A stretch of 64,000 bases of DNA, taken from assembly GCF_018139545.1 (NCBI RefSeq), contig NZ_JAGSPJ010000003.1, positions 310,001 through 374,000 on the forward strand. The letters are read 5' to 3'. A program made the translations under genes and the position numbers. This DNA comes from Affinundibacterium fentianense (GTDB taxonomy: Bacteria > Pseudomonadota > Gammaproteobacteria > Burkholderiales > Burkholderiaceae_D). Shown one piece after another: positions 38,901-47,508 of the stretch (the stretch's first letter is position 1; the number at the start of each line of letters is the position of its first letter). The notes beneath the pieces were generated by a model, which did not search any database, was not told where the DNA came from, and was given only the letters and a program-made list of their open reading frames with translations.

Positions 38901-39084
38901 GATGCCTCTTGCTCTGGGATGGGGGGCGGATCCAAGTTTTCGTTCACCAATGGCGATTGCTGTGATTGGCGGTTTGATTACATCGACTTTACTGAGCTTA
39001 TTGGTTGTGCCAGCGGTGTTTACCTATGTGGATGATTTTGAGCATTGGCTTCAGCGAATCTTCAAAGCAATGCGACCAGCATAA
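35968..39084 (+). CDS. RND-family multidrug efflux permease (AcrB/MdtB-like, HAE1 type)
   Basis: Proton-driven trimeric pump of 1038 residues, normal for the family. The N-terminal helix opens NFSTLSIKNPIPAIMLF, and two large periplasmic loops separate 12 transmembrane helices, consistent with two six-helix halves. The proton-relay region is recognisable in the fourth helix (LSLALVVGVLVDDAIVEIEN, near 405-424, carrying the Asp-Asp pair), with the matching second-half GLIMLMGIVTKNSILLVDYA. Substrates cannot be told from sequence. It is the second gene of a two-gene operon with the adaptor; no TolC-like gene follows. Confidence 0.93.
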   Translation: MNFSTLSIKNPIPAIMLFALLTLAGILSFRSTIVQDFPDIELPLVMVNASLPGAAPAQLETEVARKIEDAVASLQGVKNVYTKVLDGSVSITVEFILEKVLSDAVNEVRDAVASVRADLPSEMRDPTVTKMSTAGRVILTYTVEPDLAKSRQQVAGDNTTPDEQELSWFVDNTVSKRLRAVPGVGAVKRMGGVNREVSIELNADKMAALKVSALDVSRRLKTVQKEAPGGRGDVSGAEQAVRTIATVKSAEELARMDIPLPDGRHIRLDQVANVKDTVSEPRARATYNGKSVVGFEIFRTKGASEVDVANGTRLAIAELQSNNPKYLFKHAIDNAQPVEENFKGSMELLYEGALLAVLVVWWFLRDWRSTLVAAAALPLSVIPTFLGLKYFGYTLNTVTLLSLALVVGVLVDDAIVEIENIARHLQMGKSPMEAATEAADEIGMAVIATTFALVAVFLPTAFMGGVPGLFFKQFGWTAVIAILASLVVARLLTPMMAAYILKAPERDATGNLHDKPDSWMMQKYMATMQWCLRHRLITVISAALFFVASIALVGLLPTGFVPPSDRAQTQVNIELPPGSTLSETSEVAEQARIAVMSVKGIVGVFSSIGGGSSGDAFAPGAAAEARRAVLTVTAVHRDQRKQSMSDLDNLIREKMNAISGAKFSVGPADTGVKLQLVLKSEDPLALIETARQVERELRGLKGIGNVSSSASLVRPEIIVKPDMARAADLGVTADSIGETVRVATAGDYDMALSKMNLAQRQVPIRVKLPDFVRADLSAIERLTVPGKNGPVMIGSVASVSMDSGPAQIDRLNRSRNVTLDVELGGRQLGEVNEEARALPAMKNLPPSVSIAELGDAQEMEALFASFGIAMLIGVLCIYGVLVLLFKDFLQPATILAALPLSIGGAFVALLLTGRALSMPSMIGLIMLMGIVTKNSILLVDYAIIARGAGMDRFAALVDACHKRSRPIIMTTIAMGAGMMPLALGWGADPSFRSPMAIAVIGGLITSTLLSLLVVPAVFTYVDDFEHWLQRIFKAMRPA

Positions 39085-39215
39085 ATTGTTCTTTTGTTTT
39101 ACGCAGCGGAAAAAGCAGACCACAATGCAGCACTTACTTTTTCGCTGCGCGAAACGCGTAGACCTAGTTTTACTGACGAGGCAACAAAATCTTTTGATTG
39201 CCTTGCATTCGCGCC

Positions 39216-39569
39216 TTAAATTTCTACAATTTTTTGAAACCCACCGTAAATCATTCTTTTGCCATCGAAAGGCATGGGCATGTTTTCTGGGGAAAAGCGC
39301 GGATCTGCCATCATTTTGTCCCAAGCGTTGTCTCGTACTGTTTTGGATGGCCATGTCATCCATGAAAACACAACGGTTTCATCGTCTTGACACATGACAG
39401 CTTGTGGGAATGACGTGAGTTTTCCTAGTGGAACGTCATCACCCCAACACTCGACAATTTGAATGACACCAAATTCCTTAAAGAGCGCTGCTGATTGCTC
39501 TGAAAATTTCTGATACATCGCTTTGTTAGCGGTTGGTACCGCAATAATAAAACCATCCACATAGTTCAT
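39216..39569 (-). CDS. DUF1428 domain-containing protein
   Basis: A 117-residue cytoplasmic protein of the DUF1428 family, an alpha+beta ferredoxin-like fold of unknown function. It has the family opening MNYVDGFIIAVPTANK and the signature segment VECWGDDVPLGKLTSFPQAV followed by FSWMTWPSK. The length matches the family (about 117). The start at ATG 39569 is preceded by GGGA and matches relatives, whereas the frame to 39599 adds a non-family basic stretch. It is a monocistronic gene, divergent from the aminotransferase. Confidence 0.9.
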   Translation of the reverse strand: MNYVDGFIIAVPTANKAMYQKFSEQSAALFKEFGVIQIVECWGDDVPLGKLTSFPQAVMCQDDETVVFSWMTWPSKTVRDNAWDKMMADPRFSPENMPMPFDGKRMIYGGFQKIVEI

Positions 39570-40111
39570 TTGTTTTCCCTTTTTTCTTTGCAGCTCCACC
39601 GATATTGGCTCTGGCTTGCATGGGGTGCGTTTGCCGGTTTAGTGTAGACAAGCGCGGTGGTCGTGACAAGAAAATATTGCCTGTGAATGATGAGAATCCC
39701 TTTTGAATCTGATTCCTATCACGCTTAAACGCCAAGAATTCACGCTATTTACGGCATTTTGCATCGATATTGTGTCAAAATATCGGTCTGATCCAATTTC
39801 ACTATAGAAGTAGTTTCGTCTTTATTCTCGCTCTTACAATGAGTTAAAGAATTCAAGAACGATTGCTCCTGTCGAGCAATTCCGATGGTTTCAGCGTTGA
39901 TCCGCTGGCTTATCGGTTGAACTTCGTCGAACAAACCGATGCTTGGTGCTCGCACGATAGTCTTAAATTTTTATTATGTGGTTGGCGTTTTTGCTTTCGA
40001 TTTTTTTTGTTGCAAGGTCAACGAAAAAAGCGGGTGAACGTTTTTTAAAGTTTGCAGTTTATTTTATTTTTTTGGTTAGTCATCTCGATTTTTTACACTT
40101 GGAGTTTTAAC
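39570..40111. other. Intergenic region upstream of the aminotransferase
   Basis: About 540 bases, AT-rich to the right. A 68-codon minus-strand frame (39749-39955) and a plus-strand one (39863-40048) have no recognisable family or ribosome-binding site, so neither is called. I saw no repeat or clear hairpin. It must hold the divergent promoters of the flanking genes. Confidence 0.35.
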
Positions 40112-41305
40112 ATGTTTCAGCACGTCGAAGCCTATGCAGGCGATCCTATCCTTTCCTTGAATGAAGCGTTTGGTAAAGATACCCGCCCAAACAAGATTAA
40201 TTTGTCGATTGGGATTTATTTTGACGATAACGGCAAGATTCCAATGTTGCCATCGGTTCGTGCTGCTGAATTGAAAGTGGTTGAAGCGGCTGGTGCTCGT
40301 CCTTATTTGCCAATGGAAGGCGCGGCAAATTTCCGTACAGCGGTGCAGCATTTGTTGTTTGGCGCTGATCGTCCTGCTGTCAAAGAAGGTCGTGTCGTCA
40401 CTTTGCAAACAGTCGGTTCAAGTGGTGGCTTAAAAGTAGGTGCAGATTTTGTTAAGCGCTATTTCCCAAACACGACGATGTTGGTGAGTGATCCAACTTG
40501 GGATAATCATCGCGCTGTGTTTGAAGGTTCTGGATTAATAGTGAAAGCATATCCTTATTACAATCCAGAAACTGGCGGTTTGCGTTTCGACGAAATGCTG
40601 GCGAGCTTGAAACAAGCGGAAGAAAAATCCGTCGTCTTATTGCATGCTTGCTGCCATAATCCAACGGGCGTCGATTTAACAAAAGCACAGTGGGAACAAT
40701 TGATCCCTGTGTTCAAAGAGCGTAACTTGATTCCTTTCCTCGATTTGGCATATCAAGGCTATGGCGATGGTATCGAAGAAGATGCATTCGCTATTCGTTT
40801 GTTGGCGGATCAAGGTTTGAGTTTCTTTGTCGCGAATTCATTCTCTAAGAGTATGAGTTTGTACGGCGAGCGTTGTGGTGCCTTGAGCGTGGTTTGTCCA
40901 GATGCAGCGCAAGCGGTGAATGTATTAGGCCAAATGAAAGCGATCATTCGTCGTAATTACTCCAATCCTCCTATGCATGGCGGGCAATTAGTAGCGACGG
41001 TGTTAACTGATCCTGAGTTGCGCCCTATGTGGGAAGCGGAAGTGGTTGCGATGCGTGATCGTATTCAAGCTATGCGTAAAGCTTTACATGACGTTTTGGT
41101 GGCGAAAGTACCTGGTCGTGATTTCAGCTATTTCTTGACGCAACGCGGTATGTTTAGTTACACCGGTTTGACAGCTGAACAATGTGATCGTCTGAAAGAA
41201 GAGTTCGGTGTATATTTAGTACGCTCTGGTCGTATGTGCGTAGCGGGTTTGAATACGCGCAATGTTGAGGCGACAGCAGCGGCAATGGCGGCAGTATTGG
41301 CATAG
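40112..41305 (+). CDS. tyrB: Aromatic amino acid aminotransferase (class I, TyrB/AspC-like)
   Basis: PLP enzyme that transaminates aspartate and aromatic amino acids with 2-oxoglutarate. The 397-residue protein has the TyrB/AspC length. Visible residues include the N-terminal substrate region DPILSLNEAF, CHNPTGVD, FLDLAYQGYG (with the Asp and Tyr of the PLP site), and the PLP lysine in NSFSKSMSLYGER. GGAG eight bases upstream of ATG 40112 sets the start. Substrate preference between aspartate and aromatic acids cannot be settled from this reading. The gene is monocistronic, and a strong hairpin follows. Confidence 0.93.
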   Translation: MFQHVEAYAGDPILSLNEAFGKDTRPNKINLSIGIYFDDNGKIPMLPSVRAAELKVVEAAGARPYLPMEGAANFRTAVQHLLFGADRPAVKEGRVVTLQTVGSSGGLKVGADFVKRYFPNTTMLVSDPTWDNHRAVFEGSGLIVKAYPYYNPETGGLRFDEMLASLKQAEEKSVVLLHACCHNPTGVDLTKAQWEQLIPVFKERNLIPFLDLAYQGYGDGIEEDAFAIRLLADQGLSFFVANSFSKSMSLYGERCGALSVVCPDAAQAVNVLGQMKAIIRRNYSNPPMHGGQLVATVLTDPELRPMWEAEVVAMRDRIQAMRKALHDVLVAKVPGRDFSYFLTQRGMFSYTGLTAEQCDRLKEEFGVYLVRSGRMCVAGLNTRNVEATAAAMAAVLA

Positions 41306-41317
41306 AGCCTTTTCAAT

Positions 41318-41352
41318 AAAAAAAACGCCGACTTATGTCGGCGTTTTTTTTT
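41318..41352. terminator. Bidirectional terminator between the aminotransferase and a small secreted protein gene
   Basis: ACGCCGAC (41325-41332) pairs with GTCGGCGT (41337-41344) around a 4-base loop, flanked by an A-run on the left and a T-run on the right. It can end the aminotransferase on the plus strand and the small secreted-protein gene on the minus strand, which converge here. Confidence 0.93.
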
Positions 41353-41392
41353 GAGGGAATATATGTTGAGAGAGTAAAGTCTCAAATCGTCA

Positions 41393-41620
41393 TTAATTCC
41401 ATGGATCAGGCAAATTGCTTGGATCAGTATGACGATTGATTCCATAGTACCCACCGTAACGATCGACTTTGACGCAAGAGGCTTCACTGCCAGCGCGGCA
41501 CTCAAGCAACCATTCATACACTGTCCCGTAAGGAGGGTATGCAAACGCGCTACCAATTGTTGCCATTAAAACGGTAACACCCAAACCTAAACTCAATAGT
41601 GCTTTTTTTAAAGCTTTCAT
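41393..41620 (-). CDS. Small secreted protein of unknown family
   Basis: A 75-residue protein with a textbook signal peptide: basic KALKK, then hydrophobic ALLSLGLGVTVLMATIG and cleavage site SAFA before YPPY. The mature part (about 48 residues) has two cysteines and is rich in Tyr, Gly, Pro and Asn (DRYGGYYGINRH). AAGGAG seven bases before ATG is an excellent ribosome-binding site, so the gene is probably real. I do not recognise a family. A minus-strand hairpin lies in its leader (TCTCATC/GATGAGA at 41652-41678), and a bidirectional terminator follows. Confidence 0.75.
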   Translation of the reverse strand: MKALKKALLSLGLGVTVLMATIGSAFAYPPYGTVYEWLLECRAGSEASCVKVDRYGGYYGINRHTDPSNLPDPWN

Positions 41621-42063
41621 TTTGACTCCTTGTAATTATCGATCTCAGTTTTCTCATCTATTCTGCAAAATGATGAGATGAATTGTAGTGTAAAAAAGTA
41701 GCATTAAAATATTTTCATAAAATAATTACTACAAAAAAATAGTAGCAAAATAAATTCTATGTGTATAGATAATTATGTAAAAAATGAATTATCGAAATCA
41801 TACTTGTCGCATTTAAGCAGCTGGTTTTTTCTTGGTAAACTTTGTTAAGTTCAGTGAAAACAATACAAAGAAAGTTAAAGATCAGATTGATTCGTTTTTT
41901 GTGGGGATGAGCAATGCGAGCCCGTGTGTTGTGTTTTGGATTGTGTCGATTGGGCTAGACAATAAAGCGTCCTGCTCATTCGCATGGAAAAACGCTTACG
42001 TCATTAAGGCAAATTGCCAGCCGCACGCAAACCAAAATATTTCTTGGTGAATTGAGTTATCGA
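41621..42063. other. AT-rich region between small secreted protein and murI
   Basis: About 440 bases, strongly AT-rich between 41690 and 41800. A 72-codon plus-strand frame (41832-42050) has no ribosome-binding site or family character. I saw no repeat beyond the leader hairpin at 41652-41678. It is upstream of the small secreted-protein gene (minus) and downstream of murI. Confidence 0.35.
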
Positions 42064-42951
42064 TTAAATTATAATTTTTTGAATTTCAAAGACACAGGTT
42101 GAATTGTGGTTGAAATTTAAAGCGAGTTGCAGTGTATATACACTGCCAGTGGTGTAAGAAACAAGTGATGAGTCTTTACACTTTGAAAGCAAGTTGCTGT
42201 CGAGGAGTTGCTGCTTGAGTCGACGCGCAACGGCCTCACCCGTATCAATAATGTGAATTTGTCTCTTTGAATCTCCCGCAAAATATTCCTGTATGACTTG
42301 ATCGATTTGCGGAGCGACGAACGGATAATGTGTGCAACCTAAAACGATGGTATCCACATTTTGTGCGAGAAGTGGGTGTACGTAGAGGCGAAGTAGGTCA
42401 AGGATTTTTTCCGATTTCAAATCACCCAATTCAATTTGATTGACCAAACCTACGCATGCTTGTGAAATAAATTCCGTTTGAGTTGCGAGGCTCACATGTT
42501 GGCTTAGTCGTGTGAATTTTTCACTTGCCAAGGTGCTTTTGGTCGCTAAAACACCGACAATTTTGCTGGAGCTTTGCGCTGCCGCTGGTTTGATGCCAGG
42601 TTCCATACCAATGATAATTAAGTTTGGGTAACGCGTGCGTAACACAGCGACCGCAGCTGCAGTCGCTGTATTGCAAGCAATCACCAGAGCTTTGATTTTC
42701 TGCTGCAAAAAGAATTCGGTAATCCTAATGCTGCGTTCGATCAGTTCTTCATTGGAGCGTTCGCCATAAGGTGCAAATGCCGTATCAGCGAAGTATAAAA
42801 AATCTTCGTTCGGGAGCTGTTCGCGCAAATGCCTGAGTACTGACACGCCGCCAATACCAGAATCAAACACGCCAACAGGCGCATTGCTGTCGGCGTGTTT
42901 GTGTTCAGCTTGAAGGCTTGATGTACTTAGTTTGTTTTGAGTATTAGGCAA
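42064..42951 (-). CDS. murI: Glutamate racemase
   Basis: Cytoplasmic racemase that makes D-glutamate for peptidoglycan. Family signatures are VGVFDSGIGGVSVL near residue 26, the first catalytic Cys in VIACNTATAA, and the second in VLGCTHYPF. Start choice is awkward: no ATG lies between the fumarase stop and the conserved domain. A TTG at 42951, overlapping the end of fumarase by eight bases, would give a 295-residue protein with an unusual 24-residue N-terminal extension. A longer frame to 43143 would run far into fumarase and is unlikely. Co-transcription with fumA is implied by the overlap. Confidence 0.88.
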   Translation of the reverse strand: MPNTQNKLSTSSLQAEHKHADSNAPVGVFDSGIGGVSVLRHLREQLPNEDFLYFADTAFAPYGERSNEELIERSIRITEFFLQQKIKALVIACNTATAAAVAVLRTRYPNLIIIGMEPGIKPAAAQSSSKIVGVLATKSTLASEKFTRLSQHVSLATQTEFISQACVGLVNQIELGDLKSEKILDLLRLYVHPLLAQNVDTIVLGCTHYPFVAPQIDQVIQEYFAGDSKRQIHIIDTGEAVARRLKQQLLDSNLLSKCKDSSLVSYTTGSVYTLQLALNFNHNSTCVFEIQKIII

Positions 42952-44461
42952 CGGGAATAATTCCAATTTTTGCTTGCCATTCTTTTGGACCCGTGTTGTG
43001 AACGGAAGTGCCATTCGAATCAACCGCAACGGTGACTGGCATATCGACCACGTCAAACTCGTAGATCGCTTCCATACCGAGATCGGCAAAACCAACCACT
43101 TTGGCAGTCTTGATGGCCTTTGACACCAAGTAAGCCGCACCACCGACCGCCATTAGGTAGGCCGACTTATGATTCTTGATCGATTCAATTGCCGCTGGAC
43201 CGCGTTCCGCTTTACCGATCATGGAAATTAAACCTGTCTTTTCCAACATCATGTCGGTGAATTTATCCATACGCGTTGCAGTGGTTGGGCCAGCTGGACC
43301 AACTGCTTCATCACGTACTGGATCAACTGGGCCAACGTAGTAAATAACGCGATTGGTGAAATCAACTGGAAGTTGTTCGCCTTTCGCCAGCATGTCTTGA
43401 ATACGTTTGTGTGCCGCATCGCGACCAGTCAGCATCTTACCGTTCAATAACAACGTTTGACCTGGTGTCCAAGACGCGACTTCTTCTTTGGTTAGTGTAT
43501 TTAAATCAATGCGTTTGGATTTTTCAGTGTCGGCGACCCAATGCACATCGGGCCAATTCGACAATGATGGTGGTTCCATGTAGCTAGGACCAGAGCCGTC
43601 GAGTACGAAATGCGCATGACGTGTCGCTGCGCAGTTAGGAATCATGGCAACTGGTTTCGATGCCGCATGCGTTGGGTACATATTGATCTTGACGTCGAGC
43701 ACTGTTGTTAAGCCGCCCAAGCCTTGTGCGCCGATACCAAGTGCATTGATTTTGTCGCACAATTCGATACGTAGTTCTTCAGTCTTATTTTGTGGCCCGC
43801 GCAATTTGAGTTCATGCATGTCGATATCTTCCATTAAGGATTCCTTCGCCATCAACATCGCTTTTTCGGCAGTGCCGCCGATACCAATACCAAGCATACC
43901 AGGGGGGCACCAGCCAGCGCCCATTGTCGGTACAGTTTTCATGACCCAATCCACCAAAGAATCAGATGGATTTAACATCACGAACTTGGTTTTGTTTTCC
44001 GAACCGCCGCCTTTTGCTGCGAGTTGTACGTCCACGGTATTCCCAGGAACCAGCTCCATATGAACTACCGCTGGTGTATTGTCTTTGGTATTTTTGCGAT
44101 CAAATTGTGGATCAGCCACGATAGATGCGCGCAAGACGTTTTCCGAATAGGCATAGCCACGACGCACACCTTCATTCACGGCATCAATAATCGAACCTGA
44201 GAAACCCTCAAAGCGCACGCCCATACCAATTTTTAAGAATACATTCACAATACCAGTGTCTTGGCAAATAGGGCGCTTACCTTCTGCACACATGCGTGAA
44301 TTGGTCAAAATTTGTGCAATCGCATCTTTTGCCGCAGGGCTTTGTTCTATCTCATAAGCACGCGCCAAATGCGCAATGTAATCGGCAGGATGGTAATAGC
44401 TGATGTATTGCAAAGCGGCGGCGACGGATTCAATGAGATCGTCTTGCTTAATAATGGTCAT
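42944..44461 (-). CDS. fumA: Fumarate hydratase, class I (iron-sulfur type)
   Basis: [4Fe-4S]-dependent fumarase of the TCA cycle, interconverting fumarate and malate. The 505-residue single chain combines the N-terminal alpha-like half (GKRPICQDTGI, GWCPPGMLGIGIGG, IPNCAATRH; these give the three cluster cysteines) and a C-terminal beta-like half (VDPVRDEAVGPAGPTTATRMD). The length and opening MTIIKQDDLIESVA are typical of betaproteobacterial class I enzymes. No class II gene is nearby. murI overlaps its 3' end, and the YqhA-like gene lies 36 bases upstream on the same strand. Confidence 0.95.
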   Translation of the reverse strand: MTIIKQDDLIESVAAALQYISYYHPADYIAHLARAYEIEQSPAAKDAIAQILTNSRMCAEGKRPICQDTGIVNVFLKIGMGVRFEGFSGSIIDAVNEGVRRGYAYSENVLRASIVADPQFDRKNTKDNTPAVVHMELVPGNTVDVQLAAKGGGSENKTKFVMLNPSDSLVDWVMKTVPTMGAGWCPPGMLGIGIGGTAEKAMLMAKESLMEDIDMHELKLRGPQNKTEELRIELCDKINALGIGAQGLGGLTTVLDVKINMYPTHAASKPVAMIPNCAATRHAHFVLDGSGPSYMEPPSLSNWPDVHWVADTEKSKRIDLNTLTKEEVASWTPGQTLLLNGKMLTGRDAAHKRIQDMLAKGEQLPVDFTNRVIYYVGPVDPVRDEAVGPAGPTTATRMDKFTDMMLEKTGLISMIGKAERGPAAIESIKNHKSAYLMAVGGAAYLVSKAIKTAKVVGFADLGMEAIYEFDVVDMPVTVAVDSNGTSVHNTGPKEWQAKIGIIPVA

Positions 44462-44497
44462 GATGGGCTCTTTTGAGTGGAATGAAAATGAATGAAA

Positions 44498-45136
44498 TTA
44501 GTGTTTGCTCGCTTGCTGCTGAGTTTTTGTCATTAGCTGATCGCAATAGGCAATCGCCAAGGCGGACAATAAGAACACCACGTGAATCACAGTTTGTGCG
44601 ATGAGGTCTTTTGCGTCATACGATTTGACATTGATAAAAGTTTTCAATAAATGAATTGAAGAAATTCCGATAATCGCCATCGCTAATTTGACCTTCAGTA
44701 CGGTTGCGTTGACGTGCGATAGCCATTCGGGTTGGTCAGGGTGATTTTGCAATCCTAGACGTGAAACGAAAGTTTCATAGCCACCTACGATGACCATGAT
44801 CAATAAGTTAGAGATCATGACGACATCGATCAGCCCGAGTACCACTAGCATGATTGTGGTTTCATTGAGTTTGGTTGGGCGCGGTATCGCTTCTACGCCT
44901 TCTTTTCCATGGGTGGCTGCGACGGAAACTGCATCTAACAGGTGTTGTAGTGCAACACCATCACCCATCGCCGCGCGAATTAAATCGACTAATTCTACCC
45001 AAAAATGGTAGACGTAAACGCACTGTGCCAGTATCAGGCCGAGGTATAGCGGCAGCTGTAGCCATCGACTCGCAAAGATAAATTTAGATAGACTGGATAG
45101 TTTTTGTGGTTCGTTAACTTGAGTAGTAAGGGACAT
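44498..45136 (-). CDS. YqhA/TIGR00645-family membrane protein
   Basis: A 212-residue inner-membrane protein of the UPF0114 (YqhA) family, unknown function. Four hydrophobic segments are visible: WLQLPLYLGLILAQCVYVYHF, TTIMLVVLGLIDVVMISNLLIMVIVGGYETF (containing the family DVVMISNLLIMV), LKVKLAMAIIGISSIHLL, and the final VIHVVFLLSALAIAYC. The length (about 165-215) is in the normal range. It is upstream of fumA on the same strand with a 36-base gap, so co-transcription is plausible. A hairpin resembling a terminator lies in its upstream region. Confidence 0.87.
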   Translation of the reverse strand: MSLTTQVNEPQKLSSLSKFIFASRWLQLPLYLGLILAQCVYVYHFWVELVDLIRAAMGDGVALQHLLDAVSVAATHGKEGVEAIPRPTKLNETTIMLVVLGLIDVVMISNLLIMVIVGGYETFVSRLGLQNHPDQPEWLSHVNATVLKVKLAMAIIGISSIHLLKTFINVKSYDAKDLIAQTVIHVVFLLSALAIAYCDQLMTKTQQQASKH

Positions 45137-45528
45137 GCAAAACCTTTATGGAAGAAAGATGGGTTTTCTTAAAAATTTTGGTGTGATTCAGACTGATAAA
45201 GATGAGTTCGATTGCATTTAAAAATTGCCCGCATTTTACACCGATGCACGGGCAATGTCTGCGCTGCAAGCTAATTGCAGTTTTATTGTGTTAAATCAAG
45301 TTAAACCTGTCGCAGAAGTCACAATTTGGGTGTAATACCACTCACTAAAAAATAGCTTTTTTGGACTGCTAGCCTTAGAATCGACGTCAAAACATAATAA
45401 GTGGTGAATATCAAAAAGGCTTGAAGGCGAATTGGCAAATTTTCGTCGATCGTCACATTGAACTTGTCTATACATTTACGGTGTGCAATTCGAACTTTTT
45501 TGATATTCACAACAGCATGGAGACAATT
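45137..45528. other. Divergent region between the YqhA-like gene and acs
   Basis: About 390 bases between divergent genes, containing the terminator-like hairpin at 45219-45256 and otherwise no strong feature. A 73-codon minus-strand frame at 45319-45540 lacks family character. No clear -35/-10 pair was assigned for acs or the YqhA-like gene. Confidence 0.35.
45219..45256 (-). terminator. Terminator-like hairpin (minus strand) in the acs/yqhA gap
   Basis: ATTGCCCG (45224-45231) and CGGGCAAT (45249-45256) form an 8-bp stem. Read on the minus strand it is followed by TTTTTAAA. No gene upstream on the minus strand is visible, so this would sit in the long 5' leader of the YqhA-like gene or end a small RNA. 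It could also be plain secondary structure. Confidence 0.5.
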
Positions 45529-47508
45529 ATGTCGGATCAAGAAGTAAAAACTGAATCACGTGTGTTCCCCCCACCGGCGAATTTTGTTGCAAACGCCGCG
45601 ATCTCTGGCATGGATGCGTACAACGCACTCTGTGCTGAAGCCGCCAATGATTACGAAGGATTTTGGGCTAAATTAGCGCGCGAAAATCTACATTGGCATA
45701 AACCATTCACCACGACATTAGATGAATCTAATGCCCCCTTGTACAAGTGGTTCGACGATGGCTTGTTGAATGTTTCTTACAACTGCCTCGACGTCAATAT
45801 TCAAAAAGGTTTGGGCGATAAGATTGCGATTATTTTTGAAGCGGATGGTGGCGAAGTCACCAAAGTCAGCTACAAAGATTTGCATGCAAAAGTCTGTCAG
45901 TTTGCCAATGGGCTGCGCTCTTTAGGCGTTAAGAAAGATGATCGCGTTGTCATCTACATGCCAATGTCAGTAGAAGGTGTCGTTGCAATGCAAGCTTGCG
46001 CACGCATTGGCGCAACGCATTCCGTTGTGTTCGGCGGCTTCTCTGCAAAATCTTTACAAGAACGAATTGTTGACGTTGGTGCGAGCATTGTCATCACTGC
46101 CGACGAGCAAGTTCGTGGTGGTAAACAACTACCACTGAAAGCGATTGTCGATGAGGCTTTAGGCTTAGGTGAGTGCGAAAAAGTCGTAAAAGTAATTGTC
46201 TATAAACGCACAGGTGGTAATGCACCTTTTAATCCGGCACGAGACTTATGGATGCATGATTTAGTTGCGAATCAAGCGACTGAGTGTGAGCCTGAGTGGG
46301 TCAATGCGGATCATCCTTTATTCATTTTGTACACTTCTGGTTCCACTGGTAAGCCAAAGGGCGTGCAGCATTCTTCGGGTGGCTACTTGTTGTGGGCAAT
46401 GCTCACCATGAAGTGGACCTTTGACGTGAAGCCTAACGACATATTTTGGTGTACTGCTGATATTGGTTGGGTCACCGGGCACACGTATATCACTTACGGC
46501 CCATTAGCGATGGGCACGACTGAAATCGTATTTGAAGGTATTCCAACTTACCCAAATGCTGGTCGATTCTGGGACATGATACAAAAGCACAAGGCAACGA
46601 TTTTCTACACGGCACCTACCGCCATTCGTTCTTTAATTAAAGCAGCTGATGGCGATGCAGCAATTCATCCGAATAAGTATGATTTGACATCATTGCGTTT
46701 GCTCGGTTCAGTCGGTGAACCGATTAACCCTGAAGCTTGGATGTGGTACTACCGCAATATCGGCGGTGAAAAATGTCCTATCGTCGATACCTTCTGGCAA
46801 ACAGAAACTGGCGGTCACATGATCACGCCTTTGCCAGGTGCGACTCCCTTGGTACCAGGCTCTTGTACTTTGCCTTTGCCTGGGATTATGGCGGCGATTG
46901 TGGATGAAACGGGTGCGGATTTGCCAAACGGGCAGGGCGGTATTTTGGTCGTCAAACGTCCATGGCCTTCGATGATACGTAATATCTGGGGTGATACTGA
47001 TCGCTTCAAGAAGAGTTATTTCCCAGAAGAATTGGGCGGTAAAACTTATCTCGCGGGTGATGGTGCTATTCGCAATAAAGAAACGGGCTATTTCACGATT
47101 ACGGGTCGTATTGATGACGTGTTGAATGTATCTGGTCATCGTATGGGCACTATGGAAATCGAATCGGCTTTGGTTGCGAATCCTTTGGTGGCTGAAGCCG
47201 CCGTGGTTGGTAAGCCAGACGATACGACGGGCGAGGCAATTTGTGCGTTCGTGGTGTTAAAACGTAGTCGTCCAACCGGTGATGAAGCTAAACAAATTGC
47301 TTTGGAATTGCGTAATTGGGTGGCGAAAGAAATTGGCCCGATTGCCAAACCAAAAGAAATTCGCTTCGGTGATAATTTACCTAAAACACGTTCCGGCAAA
47401 ATCATGCGTCGCTTGTTGCGTGTATTGGCCAAAGGTGAAGAAATTACCCAAGACGTATCGACTTTGGAGAATCCAGCGATTCTTGAACAATTGAAACAAG
47501 CACAGTAA
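45529..47508 (+). CDS. acs: Acetyl-CoA synthetase
   Basis: AMP-forming ligase turning acetate, ATP and CoA into acetyl-CoA. The 659-residue protein has the normal Acs length, with P-loop [11 protein letters not shown], the WWTG-like aromatic pocket region ([16 protein letters not shown]), [10 protein letters not shown], the hinge [16 protein letters not shown], and the C-terminal acetylatable lysine in [14 protein letters not shown] seven bases before ATG 45529 sets the start; the longer frame from 45421 has no support. It is a single-gene transcription unit ending in a terminator. Confidence 0.97.
   Translation: MSDQEVKTESRVFPPPANFVANAAISGMDAYNALCAEAANDYEGFWAKLARENLHWHKPFTTTLDESNAPLYKWFDDGLLNVSYNCLDVNIQKGLGDKIAIIFEADGGEVTKVSYKDLHAKVCQFANGLRSLGVKKDDRVVIYMPMSVEGVVAMQACARIGATHSVVFGGFSAKSLQERIVDVGASIVITADEQVRGGKQLPLKAIVDEALGLGECEKVVKVIVYKRTGGNAPFNPARDLWMHDLVANQATECEPEWVNADHPLFILYTSGSTGKPKGVQHSSGGYLLWAMLTMKWTFDVKPNDIFWCTADIGWVTGHTYITYGPLAMGTTEIVFEGIPTYPNAGRFWDMIQKHKATIFYTAPTAIRSLIKAADGDAAIHPNKYDLTSLRLLGSVGEPINPEAWMWYYRNIGGEKCPIVDTFWQTETGGHMITPLPGATPLVPGSCTLPLPGIMAAIVDETGADLPNGQGGILVVKRPWPSMIRNIWGDTDRFKKSYFPEELGGKTYLAGDGAIRNKETGYFTITGRIDDVLNVSGHRMGTMEIESALVANPLVAEAAVVGKPDDTTGEAICAFVVLKRSRPTGDEAKQIALELRNWVAKEIGPIAKPKEIRFGDNLPKTRSGKIMRRLLRVLAKGEEITQDVSTLENPAILEQLKQAQ

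Noticed and set aside
39749..39955. 68-codon minus-strand frame upstream of the aminotransferase
   Set aside because: No ribosome-binding site, no family, AT-rich intergenic composition.
41832..42050. 72-codon plus-strand frame in the AT-rich gap
   Set aside because: No translation signals or recognisable protein features.
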